From assembly GCA_963662245.2 (NCBI GenBank), contig CAXXVQ010000008.1, positions 496,001-560,000 on the forward strand: a stretch of 64,000 bases of DNA. The letters run 5' to 3'. The stretch is from JAFGVL01 sp963662245 (GTDB taxonomy: Bacteria; Bacteroidota; Bacteroidia; Bacteroidales; Paludibacteraceae). The translations under genes and the position numbers were made by a program. Positions 27,224 to 36,924 of this stretch are shown here, piece after piece; positions within the stretch are counted from its first letter, which is position 1; each line of letters opens with the position of its first letter. The notes beneath the pieces were generated by a model that saw only the letters and a list, made by a program, of their open reading frames with translations, made no database searches and was not told the origin of the DNA.

Positions 27224-29098
27224 TTAGTAACCTGTATTCTGTAGGAATACATCCTTGTTTGTTATCGCATCCATTTGTACTTGTGGAATTGGACGAAGTA
27301 CATGATGAGATTGGATGTTTTCTGATGCAACAGCATTTTTGTCAGCCAAATATGCTGCCGTAAGTTTTCCTGTACGCTTTAAATCGAACCAGCGAATTTG
27401 TTCACCACAGAACTCACGAGCTCTTTCGTCAAGGATGTCTTCAATAGTATTATATTCATATAATCCAGTTGAACCTCTTTTTAATTCTAGTTCAGCTAAT
27501 TCACTGCTAGCAGTACCACCAGCTCCGTTTAATGCAGCTTCAGCTTTAATTAAATACATTTCTGATAAACGGAATACAAATACATCGCGAGGACAAATGT
27601 CTCTAATGATTAATTGACCTGTTCCCCAGTCATCAAATTTCTTTACAGAAATAAATGTATTGTTTCCATAAAACCAGTTACTACTACTAGTAGTTTCTGT
27701 TAATCTTGTACCTTCAATGTCTTCATACATTGGGAATTGTGAAGTTGACAAGGCTGTTCCATCTGCACTTGTTCTACTACCTATAATGTATTTCTTAGGT
27801 GTTAGAGATTTATCAAGTGTTCTTTTTGGACATAAGTAAATTACAGTATCAGATTCGTCTACATCAAAATATTCTGGAACTTTACTTGTTTTTAGAGAAA
27901 CAAATTCTGTAGGAATTTTATATGTGTCACGGAATGATGCTTGGTAGCGTTTGTCTCCATCATAAAATAAATCAAGTAAGTAGCCCGAAGGTGCAAAACG
28001 ACAGAATCCTTTACTATATGTTTGGAAATAAGGATTTACTACAATTCCGTTTAGTATAGTGTTATCTGTTGCTGTCCGAGTAACTAGTTTTCCTCCGATT
28101 TTAGATTTATCCCATAATCCTGTAAACATCAAGTGAGACATGTTTCCGCCAGTTTCATTGTTTTTCACGCGGGCTAACATTTGTGTCCAGAATTCATATT
28201 CACCATTTTCGTCTATAGAAAGGTGAGATACTAATCCATTAAAAGATAAATCATTGTTGTATTCAATTCCCCAAATTACTTCTTGATTACTTACAAAGTG
28301 TTGGTTTGCTTCGTTCCAACAATCAGAATAATTGTCAAAAAGAGCTGCTCCACTTCCAGATATAACTTCTTGAGCTACAGACGCAGCTTCAGCATATTTT
28401 TCTGTGTGACCATATTCACTAGCATAGTACAATAATAATCTAGCTTTAAATGCTTTTGCTGCCCATAGGTTTACTCGTCCGGTTTTTGTTGTTTTGTCAG
28501 CTAGGTTTGTAATAGCTGTTTCAACATCTTCAAGCATAAATGTATAGATCTCTTCAGGAGTGTTTCTAATAGGTTCGGTAGACGCACTTCTAGTGGCCTC
28601 TCTATAAATAGGAGCAGCTCCCCATGTTTCTACAACATGCCAATAGTAAAATGCACGCAAGAAAGATATTTCTCCAAGATATTGAGCTTTTTCAGCAACA
28701 TCGGATTTGTCGATATACTCTAATGCTGTATTACATGTGTTTATTGCAGCAAAGAATACTTCCCAATATTCATCTAAACAAGGATTTTCTTTTTCAGGTT
28801 GAGCTGCAGCTGCAGGGGTGATATTTGAATAAGTTGTTAGCCCTTTTGTCCTATTGTCACGAGCAGTAAGAAATAAGTCTGTGCCACCTTCTGTAAGTGC
28901 AATACCCGGTTCTTTACCATACCAGCATCTAGTGTAGGCATAGCAAGAAGTAACTAACCCTTTTAACCCTTCAGGGCTAGAATATAGAGTTTCGTTATTT
29001 CCTGTTTTTACATCTTCTTCAAGAAAATCATCTTTACATGAACTAGTAAATATAGCTAGTCCAATCAAGATTCCATATATTAATTTCTTTGTATTCAT
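27224..29098 (-). CDS. RagB/SusD-family nutrient-binding lipoprotein
   Basis: 624 residues, typical for SusD. The N-terminus MNTKKLIYGILIGLAIFTSSC is a lipoprotein signal followed by KDDFLEE, the usual SusD start. TPR-like helices (GEISFLRAFYYWHVVETWGA) and a C-terminal DILDERAREFCGEQIRWFDL are family hallmarks. SusD proteins sit on the outer-membrane surface, bind glycan or other oligomer substrates, and act as a lid on the partner SusC transporter. It follows susC by 20 nt. No glycan-degrading enzyme or dedicated regulator is encoded next to it, so the substrate cannot be told. Confidence 0.97.
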   Translation of the reverse strand: MNTKKLIYGILIGLAIFTSSCKDDFLEEDVKTGNNETLYSSPEGLKGLVTSCYAYTRCWYGKEPGIALTEGGTDLFLTARDNRTKGLTTYSNITPAAAAQPEKENPCLDEYWEVFFAAINTCNTALEYIDKSDVAEKAQYLGEISFLRAFYYWHVVETWGAAPIYREATRSASTEPIRNTPEEIYTFMLEDVETAITNLADKTTKTGRVNLWAAKAFKARLLLYYASEYGHTEKYAEAASVAQEVISGSGAALFDNYSDCWNEANQHFVSNQEVIWGIEYNNDLSFNGLVSHLSIDENGEYEFWTQMLARVKNNETGGNMSHLMFTGLWDKSKIGGKLVTRTATDNTILNGIVVNPYFQTYSKGFCRFAPSGYLLDLFYDGDKRYQASFRDTYKIPTEFVSLKTSKVPEYFDVDESDTVIYLCPKRTLDKSLTPKKYIIGSRTSADGTALSTSQFPMYEDIEGTRLTETTSSSNWFYGNNTFISVKKFDDWGTGQLIIRDICPRDVFVFRLSEMYLIKAEAALNGAGGTASSELAELELKRGSTGLYEYNTIEDILDERAREFCGEQIRWFDLKRTGKLTAAYLADKNAVASENIQSHHVLRPIPQVQMDAITNKDVFLQNTGY

Positions 29099-29118
29099 AT
29101 TATATTAGTTTTTTATAA

Positions 29119-32100
29119 TTAAAAATCAAGATTTAATCCAAATACTACTTGTTTCATTAAAGCATTATTGATGCTTCCGGCTTGTTCCGGATCATAGTTG
29201 TCAATGTTACTGAATGTGAACCAGTTTTTCATAGAACCATATACTCTAGCATTTTCAACTCCAACATGTTTTAACAATTTTGTTGGTACATTATATGATA
29301 GAGTGATGTCTTTAATTTTCCAGTATGATGCTTTAACTTTACCTAAAGCAGAGAATCCTTCAACTGAAGTTGATGTTCCCGGACTAGGGAAACGAGTGTC
29401 TTGATTATCCAGAGTCCAGTAATCTAAACCGGCAGGAGTTCCATCTTGTACTGTAGAGTTAAAGAAGTTATATAGGTCGTAATCAATCCATTGTCCTACT
29501 CGAGCATAAGTAAGGATATCAAGAGTGAACATTTTGTAAGTGAAGTGATTGTTTAATCCAAAGATGAAGTCAGGGCTTTGGTTATAAAGAATACGGTCAT
29601 TCTCATCAATAATACCATCTCCATTTTGGTCCTTGATTTTAAGATCACCAGGTTTTCTATTCCATAAAGCAGCTTCATCAGCTTCATCAGTACCCCATGT
29701 TCCATCAAGTTCATAGTCAAGGAAACTAAAGACAGATTCACCAACTTTTAATGCTCTGTCAGGATTAGAATAGTCTTGTTCAGCACCACTTGCTAATCCT
29801 GTAACTTTGTCTCTGTTAAGAGAATAAGAAAAGTCTGTAGACCATTTGAAATTTTTGTTTTCAATATTGCGAGTAGTTAATACAATTTCAATACCTTTAT
29901 TTTCAGTAGAACCTACATTGTCCCAAGTGGCAGGATATCCAGATGTTGGAGGTAAAGTTTTGTATAGTAGTAGATCATTAGTTGTAGAATAATATAGATC
30001 AATACTACCTGAAATACGGTCGCGTAGGAAGCTGAAGTCAAAACCAATGTCATGGGTAGCTGTAGTTTCCCAAGTTAGGTTACTATTTCCTAATTGTCCT
30101 GGTGTAAATCCAGAATATGAGACTCCATTAAAAGAGTACTTGTTGTCAAAACCGGCTAGCATACTTAGAGTCTGATAAGGGTCAATAGCTGCATTTCCTG
30201 CAACCCCCCAGCTATACCTAAGTTTTAAATTGTTTATATAACTCGTTTTGTTTTTTAAGAAATCCTCCTCTGTAATACGCCAACCTAAAGATGCTGATGG
30301 GAAATATCCCCATTTGTGTCCGTCGGCAAGAACTGATGAACCATCTGCACGAAGTGTAGCTTGGAATAAATAGCGCTCATCATATTTATAATTCACACGA
30401 CCAAAATATGATTCCATTGTTGATTTTATATATTGATCTTCCGGTTTGTTGATAGTTGTTAATGAAGCTAAATCATAATACCCGTTATCAAGGTGTGTTT
30501 GTCCTGCCGTTCCTGAAATTATGCTGTATAGAGATTCATAGCTATTCACACTTTGACCTAACAAGGCTTCAATATCGTGTCGCTTTGCTATTTCAGTCTT
30601 GTAGTTAATAGTATTGTCTAAAGTGAGATTTGTGCTTTGTGTATTTTCTTGAGATACATAAGATGGGCTACCTGCTTGATATCTCCCTGATGTTTTGTAA
30701 TCTTCATAGATGCCTTGGAAAGTGTTTTTGATATCTGAAGCAAAAGATGTTTTTGCCGTTAATCCTTTTGTTATTTCCCAGCTAACATAGGTGTTTCCAA
30801 ATAAACGATTTTGTGATGTTGTATTTTGGTAATTCCCATCCATTTGGTTTAGTAATGGGTTTGTGTGTGAATCGGCAAGACTAGACATACCATGAGAATC
30901 ATAGTTCTCTATGTCACTTAAAGCATGAAGCTTTACCGCCTGACTAAATGATCCAGAATAAGGTTTATCCCAATCTCTTCTGCTAAATAAGATACTTATA
31001 CCAGTTTTAACTGATGGGCTTATTATTTGATCAATAGATAATTTAGTATTGTAGCGTTTTAAATTATCATTTTCCATTAATCCATTCTCATCTAGATACC
31101 CAAGAGAGAAATTTACTGCAGTTTTGTCTCCACCTCCAGATACAGAGATTTCATGATTTTGGGTGATAGAGTTGCTTAATAATTCATCGAACCAATCTAC
31201 CGATTTGCCTGCTTTCAATAATTCTAGAGCATTTCCAGAAATAACATCTGAAGCCTGATAATTTGCAAGGCTATTTGATTTTTCTACTAATGTAGCGTCT
31301 CCACTAAGGTAATCAGCATATCGTTGTTTGTTTATTAAAAAATTAACATCTTCTTCTGCAGTCATAGTGCTTGGTACTAAAGTAGGCGAGTTTACTGACA
31401 TATACCCACTATAACTTACTTTAGTTTTTTGACCACATTTGGTTTCTCCACCGCGTTTTGTGGTAATGATAATTACACCATTTGCACCGCGAGTACCATA
31501 AATTGCTGTAGATGCTGCATCTTTTAAAATTTCCATTGATGCGATGTCTGATGAATTTATGTCAATTGTAGAACCATATTCTACCCCATCAACGATGATA
31601 AGAGGGTCATTACCAGCATTAATGGATCTGTTTCCCCTAAGATTAATTTTTAAACTACCTCCGGCACCACTTTCTTGTTGGATGTCCAGTCCGGCAATTT
31701 TACCTTGCATAGCTTGCATGGCATTACTTCCTGCTATTTTTTGTAGTTCACTTTTACCAAGAGAAGAAACCGCTCCGGTTAAGTCTCTTTTTTTCATGAC
31801 TCCATACCCAACAACAACTACATCTTCAAGTGTTTTTGTGTCATCGCTCATGGTTATGTCAGCAACTGGCCCGCTTATTTGCACCTCTTGGTCTAGCATT
31901 CCAAGATAAGAGAAAACAAGTGTTGTTGCTTCTTCCGGAACATCAAGACTGTATCTGCCATTTAGATCAGTCAAGGTTCCTGCGGTAGTTCCTTTTGCTT
32001 GTACGGAAACTCCAATTAGTGTTTCTCCTGTGGCATCTTTTACTACTCCTGTTACTTTCTTTGTTTGTGCAAATGCAAATCCATGCACTAGTACAGCAAA

Positions 32101-32145
32101 CATAAAAAGCCAGCTAAATCTTAAAAATAAATTGCTTTTTTTCAT
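29119..32145 (-). CDS. SusC/RagA-family TonB-linked outer-membrane transporter
   Basis: 1008 residues. After a signal peptide ending near VHGFAFAQ comes a carboxypeptidase-regulatory-like domain (VTGVVKDATGETLIGVSVQA ... FSYLGMLDQEV), then the TonB box region TLEDVVVVGYGVMKKRDLTG, the plug domain with PLIIVDGVEYG and ANGVIIITTKRG, and a 22-strand barrel. It imports substrate delivered by the paired SusD using TonB energy. The 431 nt upstream contain only weak promoter-like signals. First gene of the two-gene unit. Confidence 0.97.
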   Translation of the reverse strand: MKKSNLFLRFSWLFMFAVLVHGFAFAQTKKVTGVVKDATGETLIGVSVQAKGTTAGTLTDLNGRYSLDVPEEATTLVFSYLGMLDQEVQISGPVADITMSDDTKTLEDVVVVGYGVMKKRDLTGAVSSLGKSELQKIAGSNAMQAMQGKIAGLDIQQESGAGGSLKINLRGNRSINAGNDPLIIVDGVEYGSTIDINSSDIASMEILKDAASTAIYGTRGANGVIIITTKRGGETKCGQKTKVSYSGYMSVNSPTLVPSTMTAEEDVNFLINKQRYADYLSGDATLVEKSNSLANYQASDVISGNALELLKAGKSVDWFDELLSNSITQNHEISVSGGGDKTAVNFSLGYLDENGLMENDNLKRYNTKLSIDQIISPSVKTGISILFSRRDWDKPYSGSFSQAVKLHALSDIENYDSHGMSSLADSHTNPLLNQMDGNYQNTTSQNRLFGNTYVSWEITKGLTAKTSFASDIKNTFQGIYEDYKTSGRYQAGSPSYVSQENTQSTNLTLDNTINYKTEIAKRHDIEALLGQSVNSYESLYSIISGTAGQTHLDNGYYDLASLTTINKPEDQYIKSTMESYFGRVNYKYDERYLFQATLRADGSSVLADGHKWGYFPSASLGWRITEEDFLKNKTSYINNLKLRYSWGVAGNAAIDPYQTLSMLAGFDNKYSFNGVSYSGFTPGQLGNSNLTWETTATHDIGFDFSFLRDRISGSIDLYYSTTNDLLLYKTLPPTSGYPATWDNVGSTENKGIEIVLTTRNIENKNFKWSTDFSYSLNRDKVTGLASGAEQDYSNPDRALKVGESVFSFLDYELDGTWGTDEADEAALWNRKPGDLKIKDQNGDGIIDENDRILYNQSPDFIFGLNNHFTYKMFTLDILTYARVGQWIDYDLYNFFNSTVQDGTPAGLDYWTLDNQDTRFPSPGTSTSVEGFSALGKVKASYWKIKDITLSYNVPTKLLKHVGVENARVYGSMKNWFTFSNIDNYDPEQAGSINNALMKQVVFGLNLDF

Positions 32146-32514
32146 GTTCTTGTAGAATTTAGTTTTTAATTAGCGTAAATGTTAATATAAGTATGTTTGT
32201 GTGTTGTAATGATATGTTATTTACAAATAATAACATTTACAGCCTTCAAAATTACTATTTAGATTTATTTAATAGCATTATTTTAGTTAAATTATTTAAG
32301 ATTTTTTTTAAATAGCATATTGTCAGATATATATAGGTTTAATTTGTTGTTTATTTGTTTTGTATAGATTAAAATCTAGTTTTCATAGAAGTATTATTGG
32401 AATTTAAGGATGAGTAGGATTATATTTGCTTTAAATAATCCATTTTTAGGTTAATTATATTAACTTAAAAATGGGTTGTAATTGTGAAATATTTTATCTG
32501 AATTTTATTAACAA
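32146..32514. other. Long A+T-rich spacer upstream of susC
   Basis: About 370 bases without a gene. A minus-strand TAATTTTG (32254-32247) about 100 nt before susC is a possible -7 element, but no convincing -33 element lies at the right distance. No conserved riboswitch or hairpin was recognised. The length suggests room for regulator binding or a structured leader. Confidence 0.4.
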
Positions 32515-32546
32515 AAAAAGTCATCCGAGAGATTGGATGACTTTTT
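32515..32546. terminator. Bidirectional terminator between the glycosyltransferase gene and the susC leader
   Basis: AAAAAGTCATCC / GGATGACTTTTT stem with an 8-nt loop and A/T tracts on both sides. On the minus strand it lies upstream of the glycosyltransferase stop at 32577 in genome order and ends that gene. Confidence 0.85.
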
Positions 32547-32576
32547 AATGCAAGTAACGGTATTATGCTATTAATA

Positions 32577-34031
32577 TTATCTGCTTTTTCTGATTCGAGC
32601 TTTCATTTCAATTGTTCGCAGCTTGTCTTTGTAGGAGTTGTACGCGTTTTGTTTTTGGATATCTAATGCTGCATCCGAGTTTTCATCCCAGCGGCGACAT
32701 AGGTACACTGAATTGTATATACGGCCAATTTGGTAATCGCGGCTAATGCGTAACCCAAGTGCATAATCTTCACCATAACTGGTGTTTGGAACTTTGATCT
32801 CACGAAGTAGGGGTGTGAAGAAAGCGCGTGGAGCACCCAACCCATTAATGCGTAAAGCGTTATTGCGTCCATTCTCGGGAGTCCATTCTTTGTGGTCAAT
32901 CAATCCTGGAGCAATTGTCTCCATGTCAAAGTTTGTCATTGTGTATGAGCCAATTACCATTGCGCATTGTTGTTCGTAAAATGCATTTACAATGCTGTCT
33001 AGTGTATTTGGTGATGAATAAACATCGTCACTATCTAGTTGAACGGCAAACTTTCCGCAGAATTCTGACATAACTCCATGAGTCCAACAGCCACCGATAC
33101 CTAAATCACCTCTTTCAGGAATTAGGTGGATAACGCGATTATCTAACTCAGCATATTTGCTGATGATTTCCGATGTCCCGTCTGTTGAGTAATTATCTAC
33201 AACGATAAGGTTAAACTTAAACTCACACTCTTGAGATAAAACAGATTGAATTGCATCTTCGATTGTTTTTGCACGGTTGCGAACAGGAATGATAACTGAA
33301 GCTTCAAGTTTAAAATCCTCTGTATTTAAGTCAGGTTGTTTGAAATTTGGTTCAAGGTATGCTCCGGTATGTTTTAAATAAGCTGTGCATGCTTGTTCCA
33401 TTTCTATTTGAACCATTCTGTTTTTCGGATCAACATAGTCAAATTGTTTTTCACCACTTTTTCTGTTGTCATTTTCTACAATCGTATAAAGAGGTTCGTT
33501 TAGATGAAAGATATCATTTGAGATGGATGTTTGCAGTCTAAGTGCATATAGTCCCGCATAAGTGAAATCTTGTTTGATGTTTTTCTCAGCTGCTTTTAGA
33601 GCCTCTGAATTATATAAAAGGACTGCGCCAAAATTAAAATCATCTCTTAAGCTTCCTAATTGATAGTCGATAGTTGGAATAAGTTTACATTCTCCATTTA
33701 ATATTTGGTAGTAATCGGAGTAAAGCAAACCTGCTTGGGTGTCATTGGCAACCTGAGTCAGGCGCTCAAGAGCATAAGCTCCAATCTCCAATGCTTCGGG
33801 TTTTGTAATGATGAGGCTGTATTTTTTGTTAGCATTTTCAGCAATTACTTGAGCTGCGTAAGCACTTTGCGGGTTATCCACTTTTAGTAATTTACATTCA
33901 TTTAGCTCAGGTTCTACACTGGTGTATAAAACATATATGGTATTAACAAGTTTGCTTTCTTTTAGCGAAATGATAGTTCTGGATGTTGATTCTTCATCCG
34001 AAAAAGGAATAAAGCAGTTGATTGTTTTCAT
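32577..34031 (-). CDS. Two-domain family 2 glycosyltransferase
   Basis: 484 residues. The C-terminal half is a typical GT-A family 2 domain: EASVIIPVRNRAKTIEDAIQ, LIVVDNYSTDGTSEIISKYA, and the DxD-type metal site FAVQLDSDDVYSS, followed by NGLGAPRAFFTPLLRE and GEDYALGLRISRD. The N-terminal half (MKTINCFIPFSDEESTSRTI ... AGLLYSDYYQILNGE) resembles a degenerate second glycosyltransferase fold without a clear DxD. It should transfer a sugar from a nucleotide donor to an unknown acceptor. It is monocistronic and divergent from the sugar kinase gene. Confidence 0.88.
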   Translation of the reverse strand: MKTINCFIPFSDEESTSRTIISLKESKLVNTIYVLYTSVEPELNECKLLKVDNPQSAYAAQVIAENANKKYSLIITKPEALEIGAYALERLTQVANDTQAGLLYSDYYQILNGECKLIPTIDYQLGSLRDDFNFGAVLLYNSEALKAAEKNIKQDFTYAGLYALRLQTSISNDIFHLNEPLYTIVENDNRKSGEKQFDYVDPKNRMVQIEMEQACTAYLKHTGAYLEPNFKQPDLNTEDFKLEASVIIPVRNRAKTIEDAIQSVLSQECEFKFNLIVVDNYSTDGTSEIISKYAELDNRVIHLIPERGDLGIGGCWTHGVMSEFCGKFAVQLDSDDVYSSPNTLDSIVNAFYEQQCAMVIGSYTMTNFDMETIAPGLIDHKEWTPENGRNNALRINGLGAPRAFFTPLLREIKVPNTSYGEDYALGLRISRDYQIGRIYNSVYLCRRWDENSDAALDIQKQNAYNSYKDKLRTIEMKARIRKSR

Positions 34032-34186
34032 GCTTAATTAAAGATTTTGTTTTCAGGAATTTATCTGTTCGTATTTTATAGCATCTGCAAATATCGGAAT
34101 AAAAATAACACTCAAAAGCTGAAAAAGAAATGAGTTTTAAACATAATCAGTATTTTTACCTAAGCAAAATACTTAAAAATAAACTT

Positions 34187-35020
34187 ATGATTTTAATTGC
34201 TGATAGCGGTTCTACAAAAACACATTGGTGTTTAGTAGATTGTAAAACAATAGTAAAAGAAATATATACAAACGGTATTAATCCTTTTTATCAATCGGAA
34301 GCTGATATCTTGAAGGAACTTGAGTCTGAATTGAAACCTCAGGTGAAGGAGGAGGTGAGTGAAGTGTTTTTTTATGGTGCAGGCTGTAGTTTTCCAGAAA
34401 AGAAACAAATGGTAAATAATGCTATTGCTGCGATTTTTCCAGAGGCTAAAATCTATATTTATAATGATTTGTTGGCTGCAGCTCGTGCATTATTTCAAGA
34501 TAAATCAGGTATAGCCTGTATTTTAGGCACTGGGTCTAATTCCTGCTTTTATGATGGAGAGTCTATTGTTGCAAATGTATCTCCACTTGGTTTTATACTC
34601 GGAGATGAAGGTAGTGGAGCGGTTTTGGGTAAAAAGTTTATTGGTGATTTATTGAAGAATCAGTTGTGTGAGGATTTAAGCAGAAAGTTCTTTGATGAGT
34701 TTAAGTTGACTCCGGCAGAAATTATGGATGCTGTATATAAACAGCCATTCCCAAATAGATATTTAGCTCGTTTTACTAGATTTATGAGTGTGCATAAGGA
34801 AGATGAAGGTGTTAGTAAAATCATAAATCAGAGTTTTGCAGAGTTTTTTCAGCGTAATGTCTGGCAGTATAATTATAAAGAACATGCTTGTTCTTTTGTT
34901 GGTTCAATTGCCTATTACTTTAAAGATTTGTTAGTGCATGCCGCAGCTGCTAATAATGTACAAGTAGGTGAGGTGGTGAAGAGCCCAATGGATGGTTTAA
35001 TAAAATATCATTGTAGATAA
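34187..35020 (+). CDS. BadF/BadG-type N-acetylhexosamine kinase
   Basis: 277 residues from the ATG at 34187; a frame from 34130 would add 19 residues unlike the family. ASKHA motifs are MILIADSGSTKTHWCLVD (phosphate 1), ACILGTGSNSCFYDG (phosphate 2) and LGFILGDEGSGAVLGKKFIG. The family includes N-acetylglucosamine and MurNAc kinases. A link to MurNAc recycling is suggested by the AmpG-like/SpoIID operon 7-11 kb away, but a MurNAc-6-phosphate etherase is not present in the window. Divergent from the glycosyltransferase, followed by a terminator. Confidence 0.85.
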   Translation: MILIADSGSTKTHWCLVDCKTIVKEIYTNGINPFYQSEADILKELESELKPQVKEEVSEVFFYGAGCSFPEKKQMVNNAIAAIFPEAKIYIYNDLLAAARALFQDKSGIACILGTGSNSCFYDGESIVANVSPLGFILGDEGSGAVLGKKFIGDLLKNQLCEDLSRKFFDEFKLTPAEIMDAVYKQPFPNRYLARFTRFMSVHKEDEGVSKIINQSFAEFFQRNVWQYNYKEHACSFVGSIAYYFKDLLVHAAAANNVQVGEVVKSPMDGLIKYHCR

Positions 35021-35024
35021 AAGT

Positions 35025-35055
35025 AAAAAAGAGTGTTATCCCAACACTCTTTTTT
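35025..35055. terminator. Bidirectional terminator after the sugar kinase
   Basis: AAAAAAGAGTGTT / AACACTCTTTTTT stem with a 5-nt loop. It serves the kinase (plus) and the convergent lipoprotein gene (minus). Confidence 0.88.
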
Positions 35056-35078
35056 GATTCACACATATTAATTTTAAT

Positions 35079-35423
35079 CTAATCTAAAACGATGCTTGTA
35101 TAGCATTCGGTTATTTCAATATCTAAATTGTATTCTGCATAACCCGGATAATCAAAACTGTAGAAAAACTGTTCACTATCTGGATGTCTAACATTGCTTT
35201 GAATTTGACCAAGTTCAAGAACTGTAGATTGTCCACTATATAGAGGTATGTTGCAATAATCAGATCTCCAGCTATAGTAAATAGTGTAAGGGGAGTTGTT
35301 AACAACTTCAATTACTCCATTGTTGCAATACACATATTCCGGTTCAACATTACATGCACTGAAAGATACTGTTATAAGCAGTATGGTTGCGACCTTTAAG
35401 GCGTAAGCGTATAATTTTTTCAT
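35079..35423 (-). CDS. Small lipoprotein of unknown function
   Basis: 114 residues with signal MKKLYAYALKVATILLITVSFSAC and lipobox Cys. The mature domain is beta-rich (IEVVNNSPYTIYYSWRSDYC, with paired Cys residues), like a small Ig-like or exported beta-sandwich. No family recognised. Monocistronic, between the sugar-kinase terminator and the L31 terminator. Confidence 0.65.
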   Translation of the reverse strand: MKKLYAYALKVATILLITVSFSACNVEPEYVYCNNGVIEVVNNSPYTIYYSWRSDYCNIPLYSGQSTVLELGQIQSNVRHPDSEQFFYSFDYPGYAEYNLDIEITECYTSIVLD

Positions 35424-35460
35424 AGTGTGTTTGTGTTTTGTTGGTAATTATAGAAAAACA

Positions 35461-35490
35461 AAAACCCCGCCAAAAAGATGGCGAGGTTTT
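35461..35490 (-). terminator. Terminator of rpmE
   Basis: On the minus strand AAAACCTCGCC / GGCGGGGTTTT with one G-T pair, followed by T's, 28 nt after the L31 stop. Confidence 0.85.
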
Positions 35491-35517
35491 AAAGTTAAAT
35501 CTTTTTTCTCGAAAAAA

Positions 35518-35772
35518 TTATTTTTTTCCGCGATTTGCGTAACGAGAATTAAATTTATCTACGCGTCCTGCTGTATCTACAAGGTTAGATTTACCTGTGT
35601 AGAATGGGTGAGAAGAGCTAGAGATATCTAATTTGATAACTGGGTACTCTTGTCCGTCGATTTCGATAGTTTCTTTTGACGGAGCAGTTGAACGAGAGAT
35701 AAATGTATCGCCGTTTGACATGTCTTTAAACACTACAGGGCGATAAGTTTCTGGATGAATTCCGCTTTTCAT
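35518..35772 (-). CDS. rpmE2: Ribosomal protein bL31, type B
   Basis: 84 residues. MKSGIHPETYRPVVFKDMSN, KLDISSSSHPFYTGK and the C-terminal GRVDKFNSRYANR are typical of L31 type B, the form that lacks the zinc-binding CxxC pairs of type A. It is a component of the large ribosomal subunit and bridges to the small subunit. Own promoter upstream and own terminator downstream, so it is monocistronic. Confidence 0.96.
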   Translation of the reverse strand: MKSGIHPETYRPVVFKDMSNGDTFISRSTAPSKETIEIDGQEYPVIKLDISSSSHPFYTGKSNLVDTAGRVDKFNSRYANRGKK

Positions 35773-35825
35773 TTTCTTTATATCTTTATGTTAATATATT
35801 CAGTTTTCGCTTTTTAAACGGCTTG

Positions 35826-35855
35826 CAAAATTACAAATAAGTTTTAAATTTCAAA
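35826..35855 (-). promoter_or_regulatory. Promoter of rpmE2
   Basis: Read on the minus strand, TTTG (35855-35852) is followed after 18 nt by TAATTTTG (35833-35826), about 55 nt before the L31 start. Good match to the Bacteroidota consensus. Confidence 0.65.
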
Positions 35856-35906
35856 AGTAATCTGTCTATTTTCTTGAAAATAAGTTTGAATTATGTTTGG
35901 TTTTCT

Positions 35907-36806
35907 TTACCAAGAACCTAAAAATAAGAAGTATACGCCTGTCAAAAGACCTGTTAAACAAATCAATTTCCACTTTAAATTTTGTTCCTTAAAGAAAAAA
36001 GCTCCATAAATAAATGGAACGATTAGTCCGGTTCTTCTCAATGGAGATATTACAGCAATCAATGAATCCGGTAGAGAGAGTGCGTAGAAATATAAAAAGT
36101 CTGAAAGGCTTAAGAATAAGGATATCAGTAGAATTGCCCATCGCCATTGGAACGGGCTTGTTCTTTTTCGTTTCGGATACCAGCTTATCAAGAGTACGAT
36201 TCCCATAGCAATGACCTGATAATAGGTGAAATACACCAGTACAGCCATGCGATCAAACTGTCGCATCAAGAATTTGTCATACAATCCGCTGCAAGAGCCA
36301 ATCAGTGTTCCTGCAATCAATAGTAAAATCCATTTGTTGCTGTGAAATGAGAAGCCTTCTTTTTTGCCAATCAAGGAGAAAATATAGAAAGAAATTATAG
36401 TGATAACAATACCTGTAATTTGGTAAGTGTTGAGTTGTTCTGAGAAAATAAGAACTGCTCCAATTACTGTCCAAATCGGTTGAGTTGCTTTAACTGGTGT
36501 GATAATCGTTAGAGGTAAATGTTTTACACCACCGTAAAAACATAACCAAGAAGCGAGCACAATTAACGATTTTATGAAAATATAAAAGTGTGTTTCTAAG
36601 TTAACTTTGGGTACATAAAACGGCGTGTCTTGTATTTGTTCGGGAGCAATTAACGAGATTAGTAAAAAGGGTGTAAGTATAATTGCCGAGCAAAGAATAG
36701 ACAAAAAGAGCACAGGCATCACGGCATTATCTTGCAAAGATATTTTTTGTGATACATTATACAGTCCGAGACTAAATGCTGCTACTATGACGAGGATTAA
36801 CCACAC
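35907..36806 (-). CDS. EamA-family (DMT superfamily) transporter
   Basis: 299 residues with ten hydrophobic segments in two EamA halves. The first half contains ITPVKATQPIWTVIGAVLIF and the second VISPLRRTGLIVPFIYGAFF, matching positions conserved in the drug/metabolite transporter superfamily. The start is a GTG at 36806 (GTG TGG TTA). EamA proteins carry metabolites or amino acids across the inner membrane; the substrate here is unknown. No operon partner is evident: the 118 nt upstream to truA hold a hairpin repeat. Confidence 0.88.
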   Translation of the reverse strand: MWLILVIVAAFSLGLYNVSQKISLQDNAVMPVLFLSILCSAIILTPFLLISLIAPEQIQDTPFYVPKVNLETHFYIFIKSLIVLASWLCFYGGVKHLPLTIITPVKATQPIWTVIGAVLIFSEQLNTYQITGIVITIISFYIFSLIGKKEGFSFHSNKWILLLIAGTLIGSCSGLYDKFLMRQFDRMAVLVYFTYYQVIAMGIVLLISWYPKRKRTSPFQWRWAILLISLFLSLSDFLYFYALSLPDSLIAVISPLRRTGLIVPFIYGAFFFKEQNLKWKLICLTGLLTGVYFLFLGSW

Positions 36807-36867
36807 TTCTTAAATGAAAAATGAAAAATTAATAATGAAGAATGTTTATTGCGGTTACGCTCAATGC

Positions 36868-36898
36868 CCATCGGTGGCTGAGCGGAGTCGAAGCCACT
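36868..36898. repeat. Intergenic hairpin repeat between truA and the EamA gene
   Basis: ATCGGTGGCTGAGCGGAGTC followed by GAAGCCACTTATCG forms a stem-loop (GTGGCT / GAAGCCAC). The sequence GAGCGGAGTCGAAGCC is one I recognise as a recurrent intergenic repeat in Bacteroidota genomes. No function can be shown from this single copy. Confidence 0.5.
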
Positions 36899-36924
36899 TA
36901 TCGCTAATAGTTTATCGCTAAACA

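Noticed and set aside
27224..32145. A complete polysaccharide utilisation locus around SusC/SusD
   Set aside because: No glycoside hydrolase, polysaccharide lyase or regulator is co-transcribed with it; the pectate lyase lies beyond a terminator and another operon.
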